A DNA stretch of 40,205 nucleotides, taken from assembly GCA_045604705.1 (NCBI GenBank), contig JAZUOO010000040.1, forward strand, positions 1-40,205, read 5' to 3'. A program made the translations under genes and the position numbers. Origin of the DNA: SIG622 sp045604705. GTDB taxonomy: Bacteria > Bacillota > Clostridia > Oscillospirales > CAG-382. The notes under the pieces are model-generated. The model made no database searches and was not told the origin of the DNA. It saw only the letters and a list, made by a program, of their open reading frames with translations. Shown here in pieces: positions 1 to 7,827 of this stretch. Position 1 is the first letter of the stretch. Each line of letters opens with the position of its first letter.

Positions 1-375
1 ATTATCGAGGATGTAACAGTTGGTCAAAAACTCAACATTCGTGTAGAAAAGAACGGATACCTTGCCGGTGTTTGTGAAATCACGGTAGCCGAGGGTGAAA
101 ACACTGTTGAAATGACACTTCTTGCAGGTGACATCAAGGGTAATGAAGAGGATAAGTCCGGCGACGGCAAAGTATATCTTGACGACTTTATAAGAATTAT
201 CAGAGCATTTGATGAAGCCGTAACAGACGATGATGACCTTGAGGCAACTGTAGACCTTGATGAAAGCGGAGAGGTAAATGTTACAGACCTTAATATTGTT
301 AAGGCAAACTTTAACAAGACAAGTGATGATACAATAGTTCTCATTAACGGTGTTGCTCCGGGTGTCGGTGCTTAA
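1..375 (+). CDS. C-terminal end of a dockerin-containing extracellular protein (5' truncated by window)
   Basis: The frame is open from base 1 and ends at a TAA, so only the last 124 residues are seen. The first ~37 residues are beta-rich with no recognised fold. The rest is a type I dockerin: two calcium-loop repeats, DKSGDGKVYLDD and DLDESGEVNVTD, each followed by a hydrophobic helix. Dockerins bind cohesins on scaffoldins, so the parent is probably a secreted cellulosomal enzyme or structural protein. The first repeat carries an unusual acidic insertion before its loop. A short tail (NGVAPGVGA) follows the dockerin. The catalytic part lies outside the window, so substrate cannot be stated. 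Confidence 0.85.
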   Translation: MIEDVTVGQKLNIRVEKNGYLAGVCEITVAEGENTVEMTLLAGDIKGNEEDKSGDGKVYLDDFIRIIRAFDEAVTDDDDLEATVDLDESGEVNVTDLNIVKANFNKTSDDTIVLINGVAPGVGA

Positions 376-488
376 TGTACAGCTTTGAGATTTTGTAATC
401 AGATGAAATGACAATCTCCACGGTACTTTGATGTGTCCTCTGTCAAGCGGACAGACCAAAAGAATTTAAAAGGAATAGATTCTTATAT

Positions 489-518
489 CTCCGCCTGTCG
501 TATGGCAGGGGGAGTTTT
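489..518 (+). terminator. Probable intrinsic terminator of the dockerin gene
   Basis: CTCCGCCTG (489-497) pairs with CAGGGGGAG (506-514) with one mismatch across an 8-nt loop, followed by TTTT. It lies 114 bp beyond the dockerin stop. Confidence 0.5.
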
Positions 519-889
519 CCATTACACGGCGGTGGAGAAATAATGCTCGCATGGTATCATACAATTGAACGTTTTCGCTAGCGATGTGTGTTGTAAAAAA
601 TGTATGTAATTTTAAATATCAGAAACAAGCGTTTCTCGGCTAATGAACCTTTTAAAATATACCATATCACCCATTCTCGCAGTGATTTTTAATCACGTAC
701 TCTATATTTTTCATATTCCGCATAAGCTTCTTTTTCACATAAGCTTCATTTCCACGAAAGGTAATCTGTTACTGCTTGTAATTTTGCTGAATATTTCTTG
801 TTCGTCCGGGCATAAAAACGTCCCCTTGGCGTAGTCTTGAATTTTTTGTTTTCCAAGTGTCTACTCTAAGGGGATTATATCATGATTTT
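519..889. other. Gene-free stretch, possible decayed mobile-element end
   Basis: No convincing gene was found. On the minus strand, about 640-880 reads as short protein-like pieces interrupted by stops, for example FRGNEAYVKKKLMRNM then EYVIKNHCENG. The end near 860-880 (AAGTGTCTACTCTAAGGGG) looks like an insertion-sequence terminus by eye. This is a weak pattern match; no transposase motif is visible. Confidence 0.25.
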
Positions 890-1651
890 TTATTTAAAGC
901 CGTTCATTATAGCTTTGACTTTGAGAATTTCCGGTTGGGTTTTTGTGGAAAGGTCATCGTGCTCGAATACAGTCAACCACATACAGCAGCCGAACATGGG
1001 ACCTATTCTGCGAAGTACCTCGCATTTGTTGCTGCAAAGGAACAGGAACGGGAGTTCAAGCTCTCTTTTGAGTCTGTCGATAATCATAAGGTTATCAATC
1101 TGTTCGGTGTCGGTATTGGCATCTGTTACTATTTTGGAAATGTCGGCACCCCTTTCCTTGTGGGCGTTGGCGATTTCCATTACTCTATCGGACTTTGTGT
1201 ACTTAAGTACGTGTGAAGACATAAGGACTTCGCCGCCGAGAGCGTGGATTTCTTCAATGAGTTTTTTCTGCTTTGCTACGGCTTCCGGATCGTCTGTAAG
1301 CTCGCCCTCTGTTTTGCAGAAAATGTCGCCCATGACGTCAACGAGAGTTCCGCCGCATTTTACGATTTTTATTAACTCATTTGCTACGTCATCATCGGTT
1401 TTGTTCACATCGACAAAATCGGTTCTGGTGTAGTAGGTGACGTATGTGGGGAGTTCTGCGGCGGCCGCAAATATCGCTTTGTAGGATTCCTCGTTTCTGT
1501 ACTGCAAAAGAAGATTTTCAAATTGGAGTCCCACAGCGTCTGCACCTGCAGCTCTTGCCTTTGCTATAGTATCGCAATACTCTTCGGGAGTTCTTTTTTG
1601 TATCATAACCGTATAAAGAGGCTTGTCGTGTCCGAGAAATGTAGGTTTCAT
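890..1651 (-). CDS. Type I 3-dehydroquinate dehydratase-like TIM-barrel protein
   Basis: This 253-residue protein fits the class I dehydroquinase (AroD) length and fold. The segment SSHVLKYTKSD places a His at 147 where AroD has its catalytic His, and GADISKIV places Lys173 where the Schiff-base lysine lies. RRIGPMFG near 214-221 resembles the late AroD substrate loop. The N-terminal substrate-binding segments differ: GLQFENLLL and VTYYTRTDF stand where AroD usually has a VExRxD and a TxRxxxEGG motif. The chemistry is probably a Schiff-base dehydration or aldol step, but the substrate may not be 3-dehydroquinate. It is the last gene of a three-gene minus-strand cassette with an SDR and a quinone reductase, which favours a catabolic role over the shikimate pathway. 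Confidence 0.7.
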   Translation of the reverse strand: MKPTFLGHDKPLYTVMIQKRTPEEYCDTIAKARAAGADAVGLQFENLLLQYRNEESYKAIFAAAAELPTYVTYYTRTDFVDVNKTDDDVANELIKIVKCGGTLVDVMGDIFCKTEGELTDDPEAVAKQKKLIEEIHALGGEVLMSSHVLKYTKSDRVMEIANAHKERGADISKIVTDANTDTEQIDNLMIIDRLKRELELPFLFLCSNKCEVLRRIGPMFGCCMWLTVFEHDDLSTKTQPEILKVKAIMNGFK

Positions 1652-1670
1652 ATTATGTAATTCCTTTCTG

Positions 1671-2423
1671 TTATCCTTTGTTGAACATTACGTTTCTACC
1701 GCCGTCAATAAGAATTGTAGTACCGTTGATGAATGCACCCTTGTCGGAAGCGACATAAAGAATCATATCAACTATTTCTTGGGGATCAGCGGCTCTGCCT
1801 ACCATTGTCTTCATATTTGCCATGGCAGCTCGTGTAAGTACCGGACCGGGAGCCACACATACAGCTCTGATATTATGATTTGCACCGTATTGTGCAAGGG
1901 ATTTTGTAATACCGTTCATAAGTGCACTTTTTGAAGCCGCATAAGCCATATGACCGCCTTCCTCGCCGGTTATTGAGCCGAGAGAAACAATTACTCCGCC
2001 GTTGCCCTTTGCCATATATTTAAATGCGGCATGATGAAAGTACATTGCTCCCTTGAGGTTAAGGTCAATACCGAAATCAATTGCTTCAATGGGAACGTCG
2101 TAATATTCCTGGACATTTATTCCGAGAAGACGAAGCTCTGCACCGCCGGCACAGGTTACAAGTATATCAATTGCACCGAAGGCTTCTACCGCTTTGTCAC
2201 AGCTCATTTTTACTTCATCGTATTTTGTAACGTCCACCTTTATGGCGATGGCTTCACCGCCGTCAGCCTTGATTTCTTCTGCAGCTGCGTTTATTGCATC
2301 TTGGTTTATATCAACAAGGACAACCTTTGCGCCCTCTTTTGCAAAACACTTTGCCGAGAGCAAGCCTATACCTGAACCTGCACCGGTTACAAGTGCGACT
2401 TTACCGTTAAATTGTATTTCCAT
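1671..2423 (-). CDS. Short-chain dehydrogenase/reductase (SDR)
   Basis: Classical SDR of 250 residues: the TGAGSGIG cofactor loop is at 13-20, the CAGG motif near 91, and a probable catalytic Ser150 with Tyr161 and Lys165 (YAASK). The C-terminal GTTILIDGG is also typical. Aspartate at the end of strand 2 (VLVDIN) suggests NAD(H) preference. The start was set at 2423 because the ATG 15 bases upstream overlaps GGAGGA, which is well spaced to serve as the ribosome binding site for the internal ATG. The gene lies 19 bp ahead of the dehydroquinase-like gene and 39 bp after the quinone reductase gene, consistent with one transcript. The substrate is unknown. Confidence 0.85.
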   Translation of the reverse strand: MEIQFNGKVALVTGAGSGIGLLSAKCFAKEGAKVVLVDINQDAINAAAEEIKADGGEAIAIKVDVTKYDEVKMSCDKAVEAFGAIDILVTCAGGAELRLLGINVQEYYDVPIEAIDFGIDLNLKGAMYFHHAAFKYMAKGNGGVIVSLGSITGEEGGHMAYAASKSALMNGITKSLAQYGANHNIRAVCVAPGPVLTRAAMANMKTMVGRAADPQEIVDMILYVASDKGAFINGTTILIDGGRNVMFNKG

Positions 2424-2462
2424 ATCAAGTTCCTCCATATTTCTTCATTTATAAATTATTAT

Positions 2463-3443
2463 TTAAAATATCATTACCACTTTTCCTGCACTCTTGCCAT
2501 CGCGTAGAAGTGCGTGAGCTTCGTTTGCTTCCTTAATAGACATTACTTTCCAGATGGTAGGTCTTACTTCACCGGATTCAACCTTCGGCCAGATTTCATC
2601 TACGAGTTTTGCAAGGAGTTCGCCCTTGTAGGGTTCGGGCTTGCTTCTAAGGGTGCTTCCGATTAGGCGAATATTCTTGACGTACATTGTTCTCATATTT
2701 ACGGGAGAAATATCTCCTGCGAGAGTTGCAATCATTATCCAGCGGCAGGCATAAGCACAGTAGGGGAAGCACTCTCCGACCTTTTCACTGCCGAGGCAGT
2801 CTATTGCAAGATTGAGAGGTCTGCCTGCATCCGCTTCAGCTTTAAGGACATCCACTATGCTTTCCTTGGAAGTGTCAACAACTACGTCAGCACCCAGATG
2901 AGCGATTGACTTTGCTGCTTCTTCATTCAGTACCGTTGTTATAACACGCAGACCGAATGCCTTTGCCATGGGGATGACAACGCTTGCAAGGCCGGAGGCT
3001 CCTGCGTGCATAAGGAAGTTCATACCCGGTTTTGCACCACCCTCGATAAAGAGGTTGAGGTATGCCGTAGCAAATGCTTCGGGAAGTGCTGCAGCTTCGG
3101 TAAGTGTAAGTCCCTTTGGTACGGGCATGAGCATAAATGAGGGTACTGCAACATATTCTGCGTAGCCACCGCCGCCGAGAAGTGCGCATACTTCATCGCC
3201 GATTTTCCATTTGCCCTCGGATTTTGCTTCATCGGAAAGCTCCTCGATTACGCCGGAAATTTCAAGTCCGGGCCAATCGGGACATCCGGGAGGAGGTGGA
3301 TAACAACCGTCTACCTGCATGAGGTCTGCTCTGTTTATTGCTGCTGCGTGGACTTTTACGAGGACATCACCGGATTTTAGTGTGGGATTTTCGACGTCTG
3401 TCCATTTCAGAGTTTTTTCTTCTGTTATTACTAATGCTTTCAT
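2463..3443 (-). CDS. PIG3-type NAD(P)H:quinone oxidoreductase (medium-chain dehydrogenase family)
   Basis: This 326-residue zinc-independent MDR protein has the PIG3/quinone reductase signature NRADLMQVDGCYPPPPG near 38-54, a GroES-like N-terminal domain and a Rossmann domain from about 130 (FLMHAGASGLASVVIPMAK). No structural zinc cysteines are present. Family members reduce quinones or enones using NADPH. It is the first gene of the cassette, directly behind a divergent promoter region shared with the araC-type gene. The physiological substrate is unknown. Confidence 0.82.
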   Translation of the reverse strand: MKALVITEEKTLKWTDVENPTLKSGDVLVKVHAAAINRADLMQVDGCYPPPPGCPDWPGLEISGVIEELSDEAKSEGKWKIGDEVCALLGGGGYAEYVAVPSFMLMPVPKGLTLTEAAALPEAFATAYLNLFIEGGAKPGMNFLMHAGASGLASVVIPMAKAFGLRVITTVLNEEAAKSIAHLGADVVVDTSKESIVDVLKAEADAGRPLNLAIDCLGSEKVGECFPYCAYACRWIMIATLAGDISPVNMRTMYVKNIRLIGSTLRSKPEPYKGELLAKLVDEIWPKVESGEVRPTIWKVMSIKEANEAHALLRDGKSAGKVVMIF

Positions 3444-3486
3444 TTTTGTATTCCTTTCTTGAATATAAAATAATTATTATAAAATT

Positions 3487-3515
3487 ATTATAGCATATTG
3501 ACAATCAGGTTTAAA
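3487..3515 (-). promoter_or_regulatory. Promoter for the quinone reductase/SDR/dehydroquinase-like cassette
   Basis: On the minus strand TTTAAA (3510-3515) and TATAAT (3487-3492) are separated by 17 bp. The -10 is perfect and the -35 weak, as expected for an activator-dependent promoter. It overlaps the opposing promoter of the AraC gene. Confidence 0.55.
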
Positions 3516-3526
3516 ACTGATATAAT
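3498..3526 (+). promoter_or_regulatory. Promoter for the AraC-family regulator
   Basis: TTGACA (3498-3503) and TATAAT (3521-3526) with 17-bp spacing form a consensus sigma-A promoter, 42 bp before the start codon. It faces and overlaps the minus-strand promoter of the cassette. Confidence 0.8.
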
Positions 3527-3568
3527 ACCAAAAAACAGAACAATTCTATCATTTTTGGAGATGAAAAT

Positions 3569-4378
3569 ATGTTAAGTATATCCTCTGCATCAAGACTTAC
3601 TTTCTTTAAAACGGATATTTATGAGCATGATGAATACACTTTTGATGCAAGCTGTGCACCGCGTCCTCATTTTTGTATAGGACTCTTGCTTGAGGGGGAG
3701 GCTGAATTTTGTGACAGTATCGGCAGCGGGGAGAGTTTTACACTTGTTCCCGGGGAAATGGTTTTTGTACCTGTAACAACACGTTATGTTTCCCACTGGC
3801 ACGGAAAACCCAGGGTACGCTATATCAGTATACACTTTCTCTTTGATTATCCCGGAATCTTCACGAGATACAAGAATTTCAAGCTTCAGAAATACGTTCC
3901 CGAGGATTGTGAGAGGATGATTTCGGATTTTAGGTACATTCTTGAGGCATATAACGGGGAAGAAGTGGGACAACTGAATGCACTTTCCAGGTTCTTTGAG
4001 ATTTTGAGTACAATTCTACCAAAACTGGAGGTTGGGAAGGATAAGCAGATAGATTCGAGAATCAGCCGTGCGATAGATTATATTGAGAAGAATTATGCTG
4101 AAAATATAAGCATAGATGAGCTAGCCTCTGTCAGTAATATGAGTGCATCACGTTTTTATCCGGCTTTTAAGGAGGCTTTGGGAGTGACTCCTGTTGACTA
4201 TATTAATCATTACAGGGTCAACCGTTCAATTGTATTGCTTATCAATGAGGATGATATGACTATTGAAAGTATAAGCGGGGCTGTGGGGTTTGAGTCATCT
4301 ACTTATTTTCGGAGAGTATTTAAGAAGATAACCGGGAAGAATCCTAAGGATTACAGAAATCTTTCGGCGGAGATATAA
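3569..4378 (+). CDS. AraC-family transcriptional regulator
   Basis: This 269-residue protein has an N-terminal cupin-like sensing domain (about 1-140, including PRPHFCIGLLLEGEAEF) and a C-terminal double helix-turn-helix domain (about 165-265). The latter contains ENISIDELASVSNMSASRFYPAFKEALGVTPVDYI and a second helix pair ending GKNPKDYR. A GGAG site precedes the ATG. It is divergent from the quinone reductase cassette and shares a 125-bp intergenic region with overlapping promoters, so it most likely activates that cassette in response to a small molecule. The ligand is not predictable. Confidence 0.9.
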   Translation: MLSISSASRLTFFKTDIYEHDEYTFDASCAPRPHFCIGLLLEGEAEFCDSIGSGESFTLVPGEMVFVPVTTRYVSHWHGKPRVRYISIHFLFDYPGIFTRYKNFKLQKYVPEDCERMISDFRYILEAYNGEEVGQLNALSRFFEILSTILPKLEVGKDKQIDSRISRAIDYIEKNYAENISIDELASVSNMSASRFYPAFKEALGVTPVDYINHYRVNRSIVLLINEDDMTIESISGAVGFESSTYFRRVFKKITGKNPKDYRNLSAEI

Positions 4379-4410
4379 CGAAATATCCGATTGAATAACA
4401 TAAATGCGAA

Positions 4411-4448
4411 AACCACCGAGGACACGTAATCTTCGGTGGTGATTTTTT
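4411..4448 (+). terminator. Intrinsic terminator after the AraC gene
   Basis: ACCACCGA (4412-4419) pairs with TCGGTGGT (4433-4440), followed by GATTTTTT. An A-rich run precedes the stem, so it may also stop minus-strand transcription from the converging side. Confidence 0.8.
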
Positions 4449-4467
4449 GGGTATATATAAACTTCAA

Positions 4468-4654
4468 GTATACAGCACTCTATAACTTTTATGTGAAACG
4501 GCATTATTGCAATGAAAGAGATGATTGAAACAAAGGCGATGGATGCTCCGAGCTTGCAGTTGCCGCCGACCATTTTCGGAATAATACGGTATTGAGTCCG
4601 CAAGGTACAAGGAAGAGCATGAATAAAGAGGAGCAGACAGTATTTTGCTTTCAT
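4468..4654 (-). pseudogene. Possible C-terminal remnant of an AEC-family (auxin efflux carrier) transporter
   Basis: A 60-residue minus-strand stretch (ALPCTLRTQYRIIPKMVGG, then CKLGASIAFVSIISF) resembles the last transmembrane helices of AEC permeases, in which 'LPC..NT..FPKLVG' and 'GASLAFVS' motifs occur. No ribosome binding site or full-length gene precedes it; the HEPN-like/CBS gene ends 10 bp upstream. The call rests on recalled family motifs, so it is tentative. Confidence 0.3.
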
Positions 4655-4664
4655 GGTTGAATCT

Positions 4665-5369
4665 TTAGCTCTCACCAATTACGTCCCAGGGTGAAAGCAT
4701 TCCGAGAATAGGTTCTTCTCTACTTCCGTTTTTTGTAAGAAATACAAGTCCCACACGTCTGCCTTTGGAGGAAATACTGTCGAAGATGTCTTCAAGTTCG
4801 TCGATATATGTGTCGCTTTTTACGAAAAGATATTCTTCCTTTTCTCTACCGTCAAGTCTTGTGTAATCGGCAATGTCGGCAAAGGTAAGCTCAGGCTTTG
4901 AGGTGAGGGCACAGGCGGTGTTTTCGGCAACATAGGTAAAGATGGAGTTTCTGCTGAATACGCCGACTATGCGGTGGTTTGATACTATCGGAATATGTGT
5001 GAAATTACGCTCGTGCATAATTTTAATTGTCGGATTTACCTTTTCATTCGGGGTGCACTTACATATGTTGGCAAATTTTATGGCGATGACTTTGCACTTT
5101 TTCCTGCCGTTGACTGCGTTTATCAGAGCATCCATGAAGCTTAGTAGCTGCTCTGAGGGGTGAACTGCGTATTCGCCGCTTATCTTTCTGTTGTGGGAAA
5201 GGAGATTGCGTATGTCGGAAATATAATCTATGTCGGCACTGTATTTTTCGAAGCGCTTTTGCTTTTTGAGGAATGATACCGCGGAGTCGTATTTCCCGAG
5301 CTTGTAGGCGTATCTTACGGCAACCTCCAGCTCTCTGTATTTGTCGAGGAATATATCAGTGATGTTCAT
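4665..5369 (-). CDS. CBS-domain protein with an N-terminal HEPN-like region
   Basis: The protein is 234 residues long from the ATG at 5369, chosen for the GGAG site 8 bases upstream; more upstream ATGs lack one. Residues ~1-95 are helical and hold SDIRNLLSHNRK, an R-x4-H motif (Arg54-His59) of the kind that marks HEPN nuclease-like domains. Residues ~100-234 look like a pair of CBS modules (HIPIVSNHRIVGVFSRNSIF; GLVFLTKNGSREEPILGMLSPWDVI), which usually sense adenine nucleotides. No membrane segment is seen. The likely role is a nucleotide-responsive cytoplasmic regulator or RNA-acting protein. It has no clear partner gene: the flanks hold only apparent remnants of AEC and AraC genes. Confidence 0.7.
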   Translation of the reverse strand: MNITDIFLDKYRELEVAVRYAYKLGKYDSAVSFLKKQKRFEKYSADIDYISDIRNLLSHNRKISGEYAVHPSEQLLSFMDALINAVNGRKKCKVIAIKFANICKCTPNEKVNPTIKIMHERNFTHIPIVSNHRIVGVFSRNSIFTYVAENTACALTSKPELTFADIADYTRLDGREKEEYLFVKSDTYIDELEDIFDSISSKGRRVGLVFLTKNGSREEPILGMLSPWDVIGES

Positions 5370-5589
5370 TTTGAGTTCTCCAATTTTTAATTTGTTTTTA
5401 CTATAGCATATATTTGTGAAGTTATGGCGTGAAAAATTATGAATAATAATACTGCTTGACAAGAGATGCAAGGTGGATTTTTCATTGGAATTTCGTGTTT
5501 GGTTTTACTGTATCTCGTATCAGCACCGATGCCTTTGAAGATGTGAGGACGATGGTGAGAAGAATGTGGGTTTCCGTCAATGTGTGTAC

Positions 5590-5656
5590 CTCCTTTTATG
5601 CTTCGGAGATTTTTTCTTTGCGAAAGGCTGACGGAGTTATGCCGTGTTTAATTATA
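5590..5656 (-). pseudogene. Possible C-terminal remnant of an AraC-family gene
   Basis: The minus strand reads IKHGITPSAFRKEKISEA and then stops. This resembles the extreme C-terminus of AraC regulators (GxTPSxFRK). The preceding bases are AT-rich and not coding. Just after it, AAAGGAGG is followed 8 bases later by a TTG that opens a 32-codon frame with no recognisable product (ending near 5484). This may be the truncated head of a lost neighbour gene. Confidence 0.35.
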
Positions 5657-5704
5657 TTATAATATAATGACGAAAAAAGTCAATAGGCAATTTGTTTTTT
5701 TACG

Positions 5705-5737
5705 ATAAAAAAGGAGCACGTTTTTACACGCACTCCG
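5705..5737 (-). terminator. Terminator of the FASII operon
   Basis: On the minus strand GGAGTGCG pairs with CGTGCTCC (two wobble pairs) around an 8-nt loop and is followed by seven Ts. It lies 7 bp after the accA stop. Confidence 0.75.
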
Positions 5738-5743
5738 TATCCT

Positions 5744-6538
5744 TTAAATACTGCCGATTTTTCTGAATTTTTGGTATCTGCCGTCAAGTAGGTCTTTTAG
5801 CGAAAGTTTTTGTTTTTTTTCTATTTCTGAGATAAGGACTCTTTTCAGCTCCGAGCAAATTTCGTCGGAAGTTCTGTTTTCTTCTCGGATTATTTCTTCA
5901 ACGATTTCATAGGTGAGAAGATCGTTTGAGGTAAGCTTTAATACTTCTGCGGCTTGTGCGGCTCTTGCGGCGTCTTTCCAAAGAATCGTTGCACAGCCCT
6001 CGGGGGATATTACCGAATATACGGCGTTTTCAAACATTACGGCTGTGTCGCATACGCCCAGGGCAAGTGCACCGCCGCTTCCGCCCTCGCCCACAATGAC
6101 GGATATAATAGGGACTTTAATCCCCATCATTTCAAATAGATTTTCTGCGATAGCCTCTCCCTGACCTCTTTCTTCAGCACCGATTCCCGGATATGCGCCG
6201 GAGCTTCCGATGAAGCAAATTATGGGGCGTCCGAATTTTTCTGCTTCTTTCATAAGTCTGAGAGCTTTTCTGTAGCCCTCGGGAGAGGGGCAACCAAAAT
6301 GTCGTTTCATTCTGTCTGCGATGTCCGAGCCTCGTTCCATTGCGATGACGGTTACGGGAGTATCGGCGAGGAAGCCTATGCCGCCTACTATTGCACCGTC
6401 GTCACCGAAGCGTCTGTCACCGTGTAGTTCCACGAAGTCATCTATCATTCTGCTGATGTAGTAGCCGCCCATGGGACGGTTGCCGGAGCGTGCCGCCTGT
6501 ACCCTTTCGTAGGCTGTTACTTTGCTTGCTTGTAACAT
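5744..6538 (-). CDS. accA: Acetyl-CoA carboxylase carboxyltransferase subunit alpha
   Basis: This 264-residue protein has the crotonase-like carboxyltransferase fold with typical AccA segments: RPMGGYYISRMIDDFVELHG, GCPSPEGYRKALRLM, PIICFIGSSGAYPGIGAEERGQ and GEGGSGGALALG. With AccD it transfers the carboxyl group from biotin carrier to acetyl-CoA, giving malonyl-CoA. It is the last gene of the operon. Its AAAGGAG site lies inside the end of accD and the two genes are 4 bp apart, so they are probably translationally coupled. It is shorter than E. coli AccA because it lacks the N-terminal extension, as is common in Firmicutes. Confidence 0.96.
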   Translation of the reverse strand: MLQASKVTAYERVQAARSGNRPMGGYYISRMIDDFVELHGDRRFGDDGAIVGGIGFLADTPVTVIAMERGSDIADRMKRHFGCPSPEGYRKALRLMKEAEKFGRPIICFIGSSGAYPGIGAEERGQGEAIAENLFEMMGIKVPIISVIVGEGGSGGALALGVCDTAVMFENAVYSVISPEGCATILWKDAARAAQAAEVLKLTSNDLLTYEIVEEIIREENRTSDEICSELKRVLISEIEKKQKLSLKDLLDGRYQKFRKIGSI

Positions 6539-6542
6539 TGTG

Positions 6543-7385
6543 TTATACTCCTTTCATTGTCTTTACGGGAGTTTTTGCGTGGATGGAGAGAAGTTTTCCG
6601 AGGGTGTATTTCATTCTCGGTCTTTCTTCTATGATGTCTATAAAGCCGTGCTCAAGGAGAAACTCGGCTCTCTGGAAGCCTTGCGGTAATTTTTCGCCTG
6701 TTGTCTGCTCTATTACACGCTGTCCTGCAAAACCGATAAGAGCTTTTGGCTCAGCGATTATGATGTCTCCCTGCATTGCAAAACTGGCTGTTACGCCGCC
6801 CGTTGTGGGATCGGTGAGGACTGCGATATAGAGATTTCCGCCCTCGCTGTGACGTTTTGCTGCGCCGCTGACCTTTGCCATTTGCATAAGTGAAAATATA
6901 CCCTCTTGCATTCTTGCACCGCCTGAGGTACAGAAGCCTATTACGGGGAGTTTTTCCTTTGTTGCAAACTCAAAAAGTCTTGTTATCTTTTCGCCGACAA
7001 CGGTGCCCATGCTGCCCATCATGAAGTTTGAGTCCATTGCGAAAAGGGCACATTTATTACCGTTTACCGTGCATTTACCGCATACAACACCTTCACACAG
7101 CTTTGAAGCTTTTTGTGCTTTTTCAAGCTTTTCTTCGTATTCCGGGAAGCCGATTTTGTTTTCGGACGTAATGTCTGCGTAGAGTTCCACAAAGGTTCCA
7201 TCGTTTGCGGTAGCGTTTATTCTTGCGAGTGCAGACATTCTGAAGTATTCGCCGCATTCGTGGCAGATATACAGATTTTCCGCGACTTTGGACTTGGGGG
7301 TTTCCGCGCCGCATTTCTTGCAGGTAAGTTTTGTTTCACTCGCAGTTCCCGATTTTCCGAATCCGAGTTTCTTAAGTATTTCCAC
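6543..7385 (-). CDS. accD: Acetyl-CoA carboxylase carboxyltransferase subunit beta
   Basis: This 280-residue protein begins with a zinc ribbon (Cys22, Cys25, Cys41, Cys44), followed by the carboxyltransferase domain with FCTSGGARMQEGIFSLMQMAK and DPTTGGVTASFAMQGDII. The start codon is GTG, preceded by GGAGG 14 bp after fabZ. It is the partner of AccA in the ACC carboxyltransferase. The biotin carrier (accB) and biotin carboxylase (accC) genes that often accompany it in clostridial fab operons are not in this operon. Confidence 0.96.
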   Translation of the reverse strand: MEILKKLGFGKSGTASETKLTCKKCGAETPKSKVAENLYICHECGEYFRMSALARINATANDGTFVELYADITSENKIGFPEYEEKLEKAQKASKLCEGVVCGKCTVNGNKCALFAMDSNFMMGSMGTVVGEKITRLFEFATKEKLPVIGFCTSGGARMQEGIFSLMQMAKVSGAAKRHSEGGNLYIAVLTDPTTGGVTASFAMQGDIIIAEPKALIGFAGQRVIEQTTGEKLPQGFQRAEFLLEHGFIDIIEERPRMKYTLGKLLSIHAKTPVKTMKGV

Positions 7386-7399
7386 TTATCTTTCCTCCG

Positions 7400-7819
7400 T
7401 TAATTTTTCTTGGTTATGGCAAAGGAGAATTCTGCGGTAACGCACACCTTTCCGTTTACCGTGCCGGTTCCTTTTGCAAAGTAGAAAGGCTCCATTATTC
7501 TTGTGATTTCGCATTTTGTTTCAAAGATGTCGCCGGGCTTTACTGGACGTTTGAATTTTACTTTGTCAAGCCCCGTGAAAAAAGGCAGGGCATCCTTTTC
7601 CATTTTGTCACCAAGGCATACGCTGACGGTCTGGGCGAGGATTTCGCACTGGATAACGCCCGGGACAATGGGATTACCGGGGAAGTGTCCCTTGAGAAAC
7701 CATTCGTCGCCTGTTATTTTCAGCTTTCCGTAGGCAAATCCGTCACGGAGCTCTGCCTCATCCAAAAGAAGCATATTGTCCCTGTGAGGGAGTATATTTT
7801 TGAGTTCTTCTCTGTTCAT
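7400..7819 (-). CDS. fabZ: 3-hydroxyacyl-ACP dehydratase FabZ
   Basis: This 139-residue hot-dog fold protein has the FabZ signature HFPGNPIVPGV with catalytic His45 and Glu59. It begins LKNILPHRDNMLLLDE, the standard FabZ N-terminal IPHRxPxLLxD motif. It dehydrates 3-hydroxyacyl-ACP to trans-2-enoyl-ACP, the substrate of FabK. It lies 8 bp after fabF. The usual accB between fabF and fabZ is absent. No separate isomerase/dehydratase (FabA) is seen, so FabZ and FabF variants elsewhere would have to account for unsaturated fatty acids. Confidence 0.95.
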   Translation of the reverse strand: MNREELKNILPHRDNMLLLDEAELRDGFAYGKLKITGDEWFLKGHFPGNPIVPGVIQCEILAQTVSVCLGDKMEKDALPFFTGLDKVKFKRPVKPGDIFETKCEITRIMEPFYFAKGTGTVNGKVCVTAEFSFAITKKN

Positions 7820-7827
7820 TGTCTACC

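Noticed and set aside
857..1433. Plus-strand open frames overlapping the dehydroquinase-like gene
   Set aside because: They are complements of the better supported minus-strand gene and show no domain.
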